From Pseudotabrizicola sp. (lineage in GTDB: Bacteria > Pseudomonadota > Alphaproteobacteria > Rhodobacterales > Rhodobacteraceae): DNA of 53,272 nt. The notes below the pieces were generated by a model, which was given only the letters and a program-made list of their open reading frames with translations, was not told the DNA's origin and made no database searches. Of the stretch, positions 17,111 to 25,648 are shown piece by piece. The translations under genes were made by a program, and so were the position numbers. Where the stretch lies: the NCBI RefSeq assembly GCF_030684215.1, contig NZ_JAUXOV010000066.1:1-53272 (forward strand), read 5' to 3'. Position 1 is the stretch's first letter; every line of letters begins with the position of its first letter.

Positions 17111-17770
17111 ATGCGCATCCTGCTGATTGAGGACGACACCGTCTTGGGCTCTGCCGTGCGCGACCAGATCGCTGGCGACGGCCAGTCGGTGGATTGGGTC
17201 ACGCGACTTGATGCGGCGGGCGATGCGATTGCAGGGGCGGCCTATGATCTGCTCTTGCTTGACCTGATGCTTCCGGATGGGCGCGGCATTGGGTTTTTGA
17301 AAACCTTGCGCGCGCGGGGCGATGTGACGCCGGTGATTATCCTGACCGCGCTGGACCAGATTTCCGACCGGATTGAGGGGCTGAATGCGGGTGCGGATGA
17401 CTACCTTGTGAAACCCTTTGATCTATCGGAACTTTCCGCACGGATCGGGTCCGTCGCGCGCCGCTATTCCGGCAACCCCAACCCGATCATCAGCCACGGC
17501 GCGCTGACCATCGACATCGCGTCGCGCACCATCCGCAGCGAAGGCAAGCCGATCCTGCTGACCGCCCGCGAATGGGCGTTGTTTGAGGCGTTTCTAGCCC
17601 GCCCCGGTCAATTGTTGTCCAAACCGCAGCTTGAAGAAAAGCTTTATACTTTTGACGCGGAAGTGGAGAGCAACACCATCGAAGTTCATGTCAGCCGCCT
17701 GCGCAAAAAGCTTGGTGCAAGCGTGATCGAGACTGAGCGCGGCATGGGTTATCGTCTGGGCACACCATGA
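17111..17770 (+). CDS. OmpR/PhoB-family response regulator (second system)
   Basis: A 219-aa regulator. Receiver domain with D8/D9, phosphoacceptor D51 (LDLMLPDGRG) and K101 (YLVKPF), then a winged-helix domain (AREWALFEAFLARPG, VSRLRKKLGA) ending RGMGYRLGTP. GAAAGGA lies upstream of the ATG. The stop overlaps the kinase start (ATGA). Element C lies 44 bp before the start. I infer that it binds the CTGA/TCAG repeats and so controls the PepSY/flavin operon, the broken exported protein and the flavocytochrome; the sequence shows only the shared sites and the location. Confidence 0.93.
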   Translation: MRILLIEDDTVLGSAVRDQIAGDGQSVDWVTRLDAAGDAIAGAAYDLLLLDLMLPDGRGIGFLKTLRARGDVTPVIILTALDQISDRIEGLNAGADDYLVKPFDLSELSARIGSVARRYSGNPNPIISHGALTIDIASRTIRSEGKPILLTAREWALFEAFLARPGQLLSKPQLEEKLYTFDAEVESNTIEVHVSRLRKKLGASVIETERGMGYRLGTP

Positions 17771-19092
17771 GGTGGCCGCGCAGCCTGCAATCGCGTCTGG
17801 CCCTGTCGCTGGGTGTTCTGCTGACGCTTCTGTGGGTGGCAGCGGCTTGGGGGACCAGTGTCGCACTTCGGCATGAAATGGATGAGGCCTTCGATTCCGC
17901 CCTGCAAGAAACCGCACAACGCCTGCTGCCGCTTGCGGTTCTGGACGTGCTTGGGCGCGACGAGGATGATACCCCGCAACGTCTGGCCACTATCCGCGAC
18001 CACGATGAATTCTTCACGTATATTGTCCGCGACGCACGGGGCCAGATGCTGTTGCAATCCCACGCGGCAGAGGCTGCGGTCTTTCCCCCTTATGATGGGG
18101 TGGGGTATCACCAGACTGCAACCCACAGGCTCTATACCGAGGCCGCCTTGCAAGGCAGCATCCGGATTACCGTGGCGGAGCCCGTGGAGCACCGCAGCAC
18201 GGTTGCACGCAACATCCAGATCGGTCTTGCACTGCCGCTGCTTGTCGTAATTCCCGCAGCCCTGCTCGCCATTCTTCTGGCGGTTCGGACAAGCCTGCGC
18301 CCGCTGAGAGAGTTCCGCAAAACTCTTGGCGGACGCGATGCGCATGACCTGTCGCCGGTCCCGACCAAAGGCCTGCCTTGGGAAATCGCCCCGGTAGCGG
18401 CCACACTGAACGACGTCTTTGAGCGCTTGAAAGCCAGTTTTGATGCCGAGCGCAGCTTTGCCGCCAATGCCGGGCATGAATTGCGCACCCCGCTTGCGGG
18501 GGCCATCGCACAGGCACAACGCCTTCGGTCCGAAACCAGTGAGCCTGGCACCGTGCAAAGGGCCACTGACATTGAGGCCACACTGAAGCGGCTAACACGC
18601 GTGGCCGAACGCCTGATGCAACTGGCCCGCGCCGAAGGCGGGCAGCTTCGCCTGGATCACGCTTCGGACCTGCGCCTGGTGGCACGTCTTGTCGTTGCGG
18701 ATATTGACCGCACGGCTGCGCCTGATCGCATTAGACTGACGCTGCCGGAACAGCCCGTGATGTCAGACCTCGATCCCGATGCATTCGGCATCCTTTGCCG
18801 GAACCTGATTGAAAATGCCCTGCGTCACGGACAGGAAGGCAGCGCGGTCGAGGTTGAGTTGACGGCAGACGGCACTTTGATCATTGCAAACGCGGGGCCG
18901 GTTGTTCCTGCGCAAACGCTGGCCCGCCTTACTGCCCGGTTTGAGCGCGCGGGGGCAAGTGCCGAGGGAAGCGGTCTTGGCCTTGCGATTGTCGCAGCGA
19001 TTGCGGACCGGTTGGGAAGCGAGTTGATCCTCAAATCACCCCGGACCGGCCAAGCATCGGGTTTTGAAGCTCGTCTGAAACTATCGGTTTAG
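17767..19092 (+). CDS. sensor histidine kinase (second system)
   Basis: A 441-aa kinase. Membrane segments near residues 11-34 and 150-172 bracket a periplasmic sensor of about 115 residues rich in charged residues. A linker is followed by the phosphoacceptor helix with H237 (NAGHELRTPLAG), the N box (NLIENALRHG) and the G box (GSGLGLAIV). The nucleotide domain is short and lacks an obvious F box. It is translationally coupled to the regulator upstream. Given the regulon it probably senses metal, flavin or redox state at the cell surface, but no specific ligand motif is visible. Confidence 0.92.
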   Translation: MRWPRSLQSRLALSLGVLLTLLWVAAAWGTSVALRHEMDEAFDSALQETAQRLLPLAVLDVLGRDEDDTPQRLATIRDHDEFFTYIVRDARGQMLLQSHAAEAAVFPPYDGVGYHQTATHRLYTEAALQGSIRITVAEPVEHRSTVARNIQIGLALPLLVVIPAALLAILLAVRTSLRPLREFRKTLGGRDAHDLSPVPTKGLPWEIAPVAATLNDVFERLKASFDAERSFAANAGHELRTPLAGAIAQAQRLRSETSEPGTVQRATDIEATLKRLTRVAERLMQLARAEGGQLRLDHASDLRLVARLVVADIDRTAAPDRIRLTLPEQPVMSDLDPDAFGILCRNLIENALRHGQEGSAVEVELTADGTLIIANAGPVVPAQTLARLTARFERAGASAEGSGLGLAIVAAIADRLGSELILKSPRTGQASGFEARLKLSV

Positions 19093-19262
19093 GCTCGGCG
19101 TCAAAATCATTCCGCCCGGCTTTGGGATTGCCTCACTGACGCTGATCCACATTACACCCGCGCCTGCATCTCATTTGACAAAAAATCGATGCCCGCGATG
19201 AAAATCGGCTCTCGCATCCCTATGTTGGTACGAGAATTCACAGTTTTCAAAGGGGAAAAGCC

Positions 19263-20018
19263 ATGGATCTGCGGTTTGACGGCAAAACGATTATTGTGAC
19301 AGGCGGGGGGTCGGGCATTGGTGCTGCCACAGCCGAGGAACTCGCGACGAGTGGTGCCACCGTGATTGTCGCGGACCTTGACCGGGCCAATGCCGACAGC
19401 ATTGTCAAAAACATCGCGAGCAAGGGCGGCAAGGCCCATGCCTGTACCGTGGATGTGGCGAAGGCCGCTGAGGTCGAAGCGATGGTGAAATTTGCGGTCA
19501 AGACGACCGGCGCGTTGCACGGGATTGTCAATAACGCGGGCATCGGGGGCCCCTCGGCGCCAACTGGCAGCTATGATGTCGAGGCGTGGCAAAAGGTGAT
19601 CAACATCAACCTGTCCGGCGTTTTCTATGGGATGCGTTTTGCCATCCCTGAGATTGAAAAAGCGGGTGGCGGCGCGGTGGTCAATGTGGCCTCGATCCTC
19701 GGCTCGGTCGGTTTTGCGGGGTCCTCGCCCTATGTCAGCGCCAAGCATGGCGTTCTGGGGGCGACAAAAAATGCGGCGCTTGAGCATGCAGCGACCGGCG
19801 TGCGGGTCAATTCCGTGGGGCCGGGGTTTATTCTGACGCCGCTAGTAAGCAACGCGCTGGACGCCGTAGCGCTGAAGCAGCTTGAGCGTGAGCACGCCCT
19901 GAACCGGCTTGGCACGCCCGAAGAGGTCGCGGCGCTGATCGTGTTTTTGCTGTCGGATCGTGCCAGCTTTATCACCGGGTCGTATCACTTGGTCGATGGT
20001 GGCTATACGGCGCGCTAA
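19263..20018 (+). CDS. short-chain dehydrogenase/reductase
   Basis: A 251-aa classical SDR enzyme. The NAD(P)-binding motif is TGGGSGIG near residue 14, with an acidic residue pattern VADLD after the second strand that favours NAD(H). The NNAG motif (VNNAGIGG) and the catalytic Ser-Tyr-Lys set (ASILGS, SSPYVSAKHGV) are present, and the end GSYHLVDGGYTAR is typical. AAAGGGGAAAA precedes the ATG. It stands alone, 170 bp after the kinase gene, with a GC-rich hairpin after the stop. The substrate cannot be told; such enzymes oxidise secondary alcohols or reduce keto groups. Confidence 0.9.
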   Translation: MDLRFDGKTIIVTGGGSGIGAATAEELATSGATVIVADLDRANADSIVKNIASKGGKAHACTVDVAKAAEVEAMVKFAVKTTGALHGIVNNAGIGGPSAPTGSYDVEAWQKVININLSGVFYGMRFAIPEIEKAGGGAVVNVASILGSVGFAGSSPYVSAKHGVLGATKNAALEHAATGVRVNSVGPGFILTPLVSNALDAVALKQLEREHALNRLGTPEEVAALIVFLLSDRASFITGSYHLVDGGYTAR

Positions 20019-20164
20019 CCTTGCGGGCCCGCTCTTGCCGGGCGGGCCACGGGGTCAAAGGCTGATCGCGATTGGGAACTGACGATCTGTTTAGCTGGGC
20101 TGCAAAGCAGCACATCAAAGCCCTGACATCTGGCGGCATTTATCGGTATTTTACCGAAACGCTT

Positions 20165-20797
20165 TCATATGGGGAACTGGCCTTTAGCGAGATAGGCCTC
20201 CTCCACGGCAGTCGATTTGCGGTTCAGCACGCCATTACGATGCGGATGCCGACCAAAGGCCGCGATGATTTTTCGAACGTCGCGGGCTTGACTGACCAAG
20301 CCGGAATAGATTGGCTGCAAAGGGGCCGGGGCTGTGATGGCAATCCCTTCGCGTAGGGTGATCAACTGGTCGAGACGCTGCAAATGGTCCGGCCCCTCGC
20401 AATGGCCCAAGGGCAGGCCAAAGACGATCTGGGACCACGGCGTTTCCAGCCGGGCATAATCACCGTTTGATATTCCGCTCATTGACAGCGATAGCGCGTA
20501 AGGATCTTGCGCAAAGGCGCGGGCATCATCGCGCCAGACCGAGCGGGAAAACTGATCCAGCACGGTGATCAGCGCCAGCCTGCCATGTGGGTCCTGCGCC
20601 CAAGCGTCAAGCCGCCCCTGTGCCGCGCTTTCGGTAAGATCCGCAAACCGCGCCATGATTTCAGCATCCGCACCGCCCTGCATCCGCCAGCGCCAATGCG
20701 CATGGTGCGCCTGTGGGTCCACATCCAAAGCGCGCCCTTCAGGAAACCAGAAATCGAGAACCTCGTCCCAGTCCTCACGGGGCTTTTCAGGCATCAT
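20165..20797 (-). CDS. DUF924 family protein
   Basis: A 210-aa cytoplasmic protein. The start at 20797 is chosen for GAAGGGAG upstream; the longer frame runs into the ATPase gene. It matches the DUF924 pattern throughout: VLDFWFPEGRA, HWRWRMQGGADAEIMARF, TVLDQFSRSVWR, and the end region NGVLNRKSTAVEEAYL. The family is widespread in proteobacteria with a TPR-like helical fold, but its role is not established. Its start lies 40 bp after the ATPase stop on the same strand, so it is probably co-transcribed. Confidence 0.85.
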   Translation of the reverse strand: MMPEKPREDWDEVLDFWFPEGRALDVDPQAHHAHWRWRMQGGADAEIMARFADLTESAAQGRLDAWAQDPHGRLALITVLDQFSRSVWRDDARAFAQDPYALSLSMSGISNGDYARLETPWSQIVFGLPLGHCEGPDHLQRLDQLITLREGIAITAPAPLQPIYSGLVSQARDVRKIIAAFGRHPHRNGVLNRKSTAVEEAYLAKGQFPI

Positions 20798-20837
20798 AAC
20801 AAAGCTCCCTTCGCAAAGCGGGCAAGGGCCACCACCC

Positions 20838-22796
20838 TCATGCAGCAGCCTCTTTCGGCCCGCGGATTGGCGCATTCCGCTTTGCCCTGCGCGCGGGGTT
20901 CGACAGCAGTCGCAACCCGTTCAGCACCACAAGCACCGTGCCGCCTTCATGACCGACGACCGCAAGCGGCAACGGCAGGTCAAAGAACAGCCCGGCGATG
21001 ACCAAAATCACCATGACTCCGATGGCAAAGATCAGGTTCTGGCGGATGATCCGTGCGGCGCGGCGGGCAAGGCGGTGGGCATCGGCAAGCTGGCGCATAT
21101 CCTCCGACAAGAGCGCCACATCGGCGGCTTGCAAGGCCACCTCGGACCCCGCGGCCCCCATCGCAATGCCGATATCAGCGCGCGCAAGGGCTGCGGCATC
21201 ATTCACCCCATCGCCGACAAAGGCCACCTTGCCGCGTTCGGCCAGTCTGGCCACGGCCTTTACCTTATCCTCAGGCAGCATTTCGGCGTGGATTTCCCCC
21301 TCGGCAAGGCCGAGTTCCAACCCGATCCGCAGCGCCACGGCGCGCCTGTCACCTGTCATCATCACGATCCGGCGCACACCGCTGGCCCGCAGCGCGGCAA
21401 TCGCGGGGGCAGAGCTGGGCCGTGCCTCATCCGCTACACTGACCGCGCCCAGCACCTCTGCCCCGCGCCCCAGATAAATCACCGTATCACTGCCGCCGGC
21501 CATTGCCTGCAAGTGCGGGGCATCAATCGACGCGCCCATATTTTCCGCCAGATAGGGGTTTCCGGCCCAAACCGGACCCAGATCATCCTGCCCGGCAATC
21601 CCGATCCCCGGCTGGGCGCTGACCTCGCGCACCTCAATCGAATCAAGCCCGCGCTCGGTAGCGGCGCGCCGGATTGCAGCGGCGACATGGTGTTCGGAAT
21701 GCGCCTCCAGCCCGGCGAGAAGCGACAAAAACCCCGCCTCATCGCCGTTCAATGCCACGATTTGCGTCACCGCGGCCTGCCCTTTGGTCAGGGTGCCGGT
21801 CTTGTCAAAGGCAAAGGTGTCAACGGCAGCAAGGGTTTCCAGCGCGGCGCCGCCTTTGAACAACACGCCCATACGCGCGGCGGCGGACAGCGCCGACAGG
21901 ATCGCGGCGGGGACCGAGATGACAATCGCGCAGGGACTAGCCGCAACCAGCAGCGTCGCCGCCTTGTAAAGTGCAGGCCGCCAATCGCCGCCCAGCCCGT
22001 AGAACGCCACGAAAGCCAGCACGGCCCCAATCAGCACCGCGATGGTATAGCGCTGGCCGAACCACGCGCTGAACCGTTCCGACGGGGCCTTGGCGGCCTG
22101 TGCCTCGGTCACCAGCCGGATCATGCGGGCGATGGTGCTTTCGCCGACCGTGCGAGTGATCGTGACCTCCAGCACGCCATCAAGGTTTACCGTCGCCTCA
22201 AACACCGGCTGGCCGACGGTTTTAGAAACAGGCATGGATTCGCCGGTGATATTGGCCTCATCAAGCCCGCCCCGCCCCAGGCTGATGGTTCCATCGCTCG
22301 GCACCCGCGCACCGGGACGCAGCACCACGATATCACCAACCTCCAGCGTCGCTGCCGAAACCTCCTCAACCCCGCCCGACGCGGTTTTGCGCAAAGCGGT
22401 TTCAGGGCGCAGCGCCATTAGCGCCTCGATTGCACTGCGCGCACGACCAAGCGCGCGCTCCTCCAGCGTGCCCGCCACGCTGAACAGCGTCAACAAAACC
22501 GCGCCTTCAAGCGGTGCGCCGACAGCCGCGGCTGCCACGGCGGCAACCACCATCAGCAGGTCAATATCCAGAACATGATCGTTCCAAAGCGCCGAGAGCG
22601 CCCGCCACGCCGCAGGAAGCCCCCCCGCAAGGTAAACAGTTGCCAGCGAAGGAAGGGTGACCATTGCAAGCCCGTCAACCGGCAGCCACGCCCCGGCCAT
22701 ACCCAAAAGCATGCCCAGAACCGTCAGCAACGACAGAATGAAAGCGGGGTCGCGCAGCAGCGCTTTGGTGGGGATTCGTTTGGCCAGCTCGGTCAC
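20838..22796 (-). CDS. P1B-4-type heavy-metal ATPase
   Basis: A 652-aa metal-export ATPase from a GTG start that overlaps the stop of a small ORF. The membrane metal site is SPC (S287-P288-C289), and the last helix region carries HEGGTVLVVLNGLRLL; both are marks of the P1B-4 group (CoaT/CtpD/PfeT), which exports Co2+, Fe2+ or Zn2+. Further motifs: TGES in the actuator, phosphorylated Asp331 in DKTGTLT, HHV dipeptide region, GDGVNDAA. There is no HMA domain, as usual for the group. With an iron-reduction-like module nearby, Fe2+ export is attractive but not shown. This is the second such pump in the window and is only distantly similar to the CPG pump. Confidence 0.92.
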   Translation of the reverse strand: MTELAKRIPTKALLRDPAFILSLLTVLGMLLGMAGAWLPVDGLAMVTLPSLATVYLAGGLPAAWRALSALWNDHVLDIDLLMVVAAVAAAAVGAPLEGAVLLTLFSVAGTLEERALGRARSAIEALMALRPETALRKTASGGVEEVSAATLEVGDIVVLRPGARVPSDGTISLGRGGLDEANITGESMPVSKTVGQPVFEATVNLDGVLEVTITRTVGESTIARMIRLVTEAQAAKAPSERFSAWFGQRYTIAVLIGAVLAFVAFYGLGGDWRPALYKAATLLVAASPCAIVISVPAAILSALSAAARMGVLFKGGAALETLAAVDTFAFDKTGTLTKGQAAVTQIVALNGDEAGFLSLLAGLEAHSEHHVAAAIRRAATERGLDSIEVREVSAQPGIGIAGQDDLGPVWAGNPYLAENMGASIDAPHLQAMAGGSDTVIYLGRGAEVLGAVSVADEARPSSAPAIAALRASGVRRIVMMTGDRRAVALRIGLELGLAEGEIHAEMLPEDKVKAVARLAERGKVAFVGDGVNDAAALARADIGIAMGAAGSEVALQAADVALLSEDMRQLADAHRLARRAARIIRQNLIFAIGVMVILVIAGLFFDLPLPLAVVGHEGGTVLVVLNGLRLLSNPARRAKRNAPIRGPKEAAA

Positions 22797-22882
22797 ATCT
22801 GCACCCCGCAGATGACCATATTCTGATCACCAGAGTCGAACGGTGCCAGCGCAAGCGCCATCATATATACGATCGCATTCAT
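22793..22882 (-). CDS. 29-codon ORF coupled to SPC-type ATPase gene
   Basis: ATG at 22882 after AGAGAAG; product MNAIVYMMALALAPFDSGDQ plus nine residues. Its TGA overlaps the GTG start of the ATPase (ATGTGA), so ribosomes ending here could restart on the ATPase. It may be a leader ORF controlling the pump or the end of a lost gene. No similarity recognised. Confidence 0.4.
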   Translation of the reverse strand: MNAIVYMMALALAPFDSGDQNMVICGVQM

Positions 22883-23170
22883 AACACTTCTCTTTGCCCT
22901 CTGAATTTTCCACGATAGAACTTCAAGCCGCCTTGGGCATTGGGGATTTCGACACATGGCTTGCATGGTGGTCGAAACCGGGATGCTTCACAAGGTGCCG
23001 GGTCAGCCGGGGTCAGTACCATCGGATCGTAGCGACCCATCACCCACGCCCGTGTCCTTTTGCACAAGCTGGCGACGATCAGCGAAAGCTCTGCGCCGTT
23101 GGGCGCGGAGTGGGGACGGTGGTGCCCCTCAAGATGGTTTGAATTGTCTTTTGCTGGCCTGCGGTCATGA
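22883..23170. other. stretch without recognisable gene
   Basis: Open frames on both strands are short and match nothing I know. It probably holds the promoter of the ATPase transcript and debris of a gene lost at the junction to the left of the membrane-protein fragment. Confidence 0.4.
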
Positions 23171-23497
23171 TCACTTCACGTCGTTGGTCGCTGCTGGCGT
23201 GGCTATATAGCGAAACGCTACGACCGAAATGACGGCCCAGACTTTCTTGCGCAGGAACATTGCGCCGACGATGCGCGACTCGAACGCGCCGCCTTGCAGC
23301 ATATGAACACCGAAAACGATCCCGACCAGCGCTGTGCTGGTCGGAATGCCAAGGGAGATCCACACGGCGGGACGGTGCTGCAAGAATAGCCCGACGCTAG
23401 CCAGCATATAGGCAAACCCGGCCAGAAAGTTGAACCACAGCACAAAACCCACGGCATTGCCGACGGCCGCTTGGTCCTCGGCTGCTTGCGGCCGCAC
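23171..23497 (-). CDS. small membrane protein, possibly 5'-truncated
   Basis: A frame of 108 aa with three hydrophobic segments: NAVGFVLWFNFLAGFAYMLA, then AVWISLGIPTSTALVGIVFG, and KVWAVISVVAFRYIA. The middle loop HMLQGGAFESRIVGAMFLRK resembles small integral membrane proteins of Rhodobacteraceae, but I cannot name the family. The annotated start lies inside the fragment of a transporter gene on the other strand and has no ribosome site, so the true amino end may have been lost where the two fragments were joined. Confidence 0.5.
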   Translation of the reverse strand: MRPQAAEDQAAVGNAVGFVLWFNFLAGFAYMLASVGLFLQHRPAVWISLGIPTSTALVGIVFGVHMLQGGAFESRIVGAMFLRKKVWAVISVVAFRYIATPAATNDVK

Positions 23498-23793
23498 TTT
23501 ACGGAATGGGCGACGGGATCAAAACCATCGCGCGCGGTACCCTGCCTTTGGCGCTATTCGGTACCAAAGGTTACGGTGCACGACTGGGGTGGATCTCCTT
23601 CGTGCAAATGGGGATCAACGCCTCCGCCCCTTTTGCTTTTGCATGGACCACACAAACCTACGGCGGCTGGTGGTCTTTTGCTGTCATGGCCCTGTGTCTT
23701 TGCTGTGCCATCGCTACCTATATGTTTATTCCCGACCCAAGGACCCACAGACATGACCCCGCTCAAAATAGGCGCCTGCCTGAAAACATCTGA
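23482..23793 (+). pseudogene. MFS transporter, C-terminal fragment
   Basis: The frame reads LLAAALYGMGDGIKTIARGT, then LPLALFG, a hydrophobic segment (GINASAPFAFAW) and a last membrane helix (WWSFAVMALCLCCAIATYMF) followed by a short charged tail. This is the last fifth of a major facilitator transporter. The rest is absent, and sequence to the left belongs to another gene, so it is a deletion remnant. Its end overlaps the start of the isomerase gene by 41 bp, which indicates that the two were once an operon. Confidence 0.7.
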
Positions 23794-24568
23794 GATTGCA
23801 GACCACCGCGATTGGCTGTTTGATGCCGCCCGCGATATCGAACTACAGGATTTCATGTCCCATGTCGCGCTAACCACCGGATTCGACGATCGCATTGCCG
23901 CCGCCAAGACGGCGCTTGATGGGCATACTGGACGCCTTGGCATTCATGGGCCTTTTGAAGGTCTGGATATCGACAACAAAGACTCGGAACTGCGCCCGAT
24001 CATTACTGCGCGGTTCCTCAAAGCTCTCGAGGCCGCGGATCGGATCGGCGCGCGCCAGATGGTCCTGCATTCCCCTTACACGGCTTGGTATCAGAACAAC
24101 TTCTTCAGCTTTCCGGGCTACGCCGAAAGCAAGATTGGCCGCATCCATCAAATTCTAGACCCCGTCGTGCGCGCAGCCGAAAACATGGGCATCACTCTTG
24201 TGATCGAAAACATTCAGGACGTTCGCCCAGAAACACGTCGCGCGATGGTGGATGGCTTTGGCTCACAAGCAATCGCACTTTCCATCGACACCGGGCACGC
24301 TCAGTTAGCCCGTCGCATGTCTGGCGCCCCACCCGTCGCTGACTTTATCACTGATGCCGGTGCGCAGCTTGCCCATGTCCACCTGCAAGACGTCGATGGC
24401 CATGCCGACCGCCACTGGGCCCCGGGGGAAGGGGAAATCGAATGGACAGCTGTCTTCCGTGCCTTGGCTGCTTGCGAAAGCGACCCGCACCTCGTGCTGG
24501 AACTGCGTGATAATGCGGACATTCCGAAGGGATTTCGCGCGCTGAGTGATCTTGGTGTGGTGATTTGA
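23753..24568 (+). CDS. sugar phosphate isomerase/epimerase-like TIM-barrel protein
   Basis: A 271-aa protein of the AP-endonuclease-2/xylose-isomerase-like TIM-barrel superfamily. Metal-site residues typical of the fold are visible: LQDF near residue 30, HGPFEGLD, LVIENIQD (Glu), SIDTGHAQ (Asp and His), HVHLQDVDG (His) and LVLELRDN (Glu). The substrate is unknown; relatives act on sugars, inosose or hydroxypyruvate-like compounds. It follows the transporter fragment. Its stop codon ends exactly where the left inverted repeat of an IS begins, so the last residues may have been changed by that insertion. Confidence 0.8.
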   Translation: MTPLKIGACLKTSEIADHRDWLFDAARDIELQDFMSHVALTTGFDDRIAAAKTALDGHTGRLGIHGPFEGLDIDNKDSELRPIITARFLKALEAADRIGARQMVLHSPYTAWYQNNFFSFPGYAESKIGRIHQILDPVVRAAENMGITLVIENIQDVRPETRRAMVDGFGSQAIALSIDTGHAQLARRMSGAPPVADFITDAGAQLAHVHLQDVDGHADRHWAPGEGEIEWTAVFRALAACESDPHLVLELRDNADIPKGFRALSDLGVVI

Positions 24569-25577
24569 CAGCTTGTTGCATGGGTCGCGGATTTTGGCGA
24601 AGACGCCGGTTCTGATATCCTCAAGGTAGCGCCCTATGCCGCATATATTCAACGCTGGTCGACGCGATAAGTTTTCCAAGGCGAAATACACGGTGACGAA
24701 TTGGTCGGATTTCAACGAGGCTCTGCGCCGTCGCGGAGACGTTACGATCTGGCTTGAGGCCGGGGCTGCCGGGCGATGGTCAGCGCCGAAGCGAAAGGGT
24801 CGCGGTGGTCAGCCAAAATATTCGGACTTCGCGATTGAGACGTGTCTGACGCGGGGGCTGATCTTTCACCAGCCGTTGCATCAGACCCAAGAGTTCGTCC
24901 GGTCGCTACTTGGACTGATGGGCGTGGAGTTGCCGGTTCCAGACTTCTCGACCTTATCGCGGCGGGCGATTGACCTCTCGGTCGTGGACGAAAGGCCACA
25001 ATCCAGTGGCCCCACCACGCTGATCGTGGATAGCACAGGCCTGAAGATCCATCGCGGTTCGGGCTGGCAGGACGAAAAGCATAGCACGTGAAAGACCCGC
25101 AAATCCTGGCGTCAACTGCACATCGGGTATGACCCGGACAGCGGTGAGATCGTCGCCTCACTGTTGACCACAGACCAGATCGGCGACGAAACCGCCTTGC
25201 CCGACCTCATCGTGGGGATCGCAAGCCAGGTGACCCGCGTTCTGGCGGACGCCGCTTATGATGGCACCGTAGTTTCCGATTGCTTGACCCAAAAGTTCTG
25301 ACCCGATGTCGAGATCACCATCCCGCCACTAATTACCGCTGTTCCCGGCCTACGCGATGGGCGCAACGCTCACATAGAGCATATCGCCGAGCATGGCCGA
25401 ATGGCAGGGTAGTCAGCAACGGGATACAATCGCAGAGCCCTCGTCGAAGCCCAGATCGGGCGCCACAAAGACCCTCAACCGCATGACCCGCCTCGGTCAT
25501 GCGGTCTTCAAACGTGCCGCATAGTCGTTCGGGGAAAGGGGCGCCTGCACCCATATTTTGACCCATGCAACAAGCTG
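24569..25577 (+). mobile_element. IS5-family element with both inverted repeats
   Basis: CAGCTTGTTGCATGGGTC at 24569-24586 is repeated in exact inverted form at 25560-25577, giving an element of 1009 bp around one transposase gene. Clear target duplications are not visible at the edges. The transposase is broken, so the copy cannot move by itself. Confidence 0.85.
24636..25577 (+). pseudogene. IS5-family transposase, broken by stops and frameshift
   Basis: The first 151 codons read normally (YTVTNWSDFNEALRRRG, SDFAIETCLTRGL, LIVDSTGLKIH with the first catalytic Asp). A TGA at 25089 interrupts HST/KTRKSWR; the same frame continues with LHIGYDPDSGEIVAS and LADAAYDG (second Asp) to another stop at 25299. 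After that a different frame carries RNAHIEHIAEHG and GYNRRALVEAQIGRHK, the catalytic Glu block, with one more stop. At least three lesions make it inactive. Confidence 0.85.
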
Positions 25578-25648
25578 GCATGAAAGAAAACTGAACCGTT
25601 GAGGTGATGGCTCATTGTTCGAGCAAATCACCTTGGCATCTGCTTAAA

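Noticed and set aside
19093-19262. Fourth copy of the 49-bp element before the SDR gene
   Set aside because: CTGACGCTGA near 19136 has two CTGA but 6 bp apart, not 11, and no TCAG pair.
20565-22421. Plus-strand frame of 618 codons
   Set aside because: It is antisense to the SPC-type ATPase gene, whose protein has all family motifs; the long frame is an effect of high GC.
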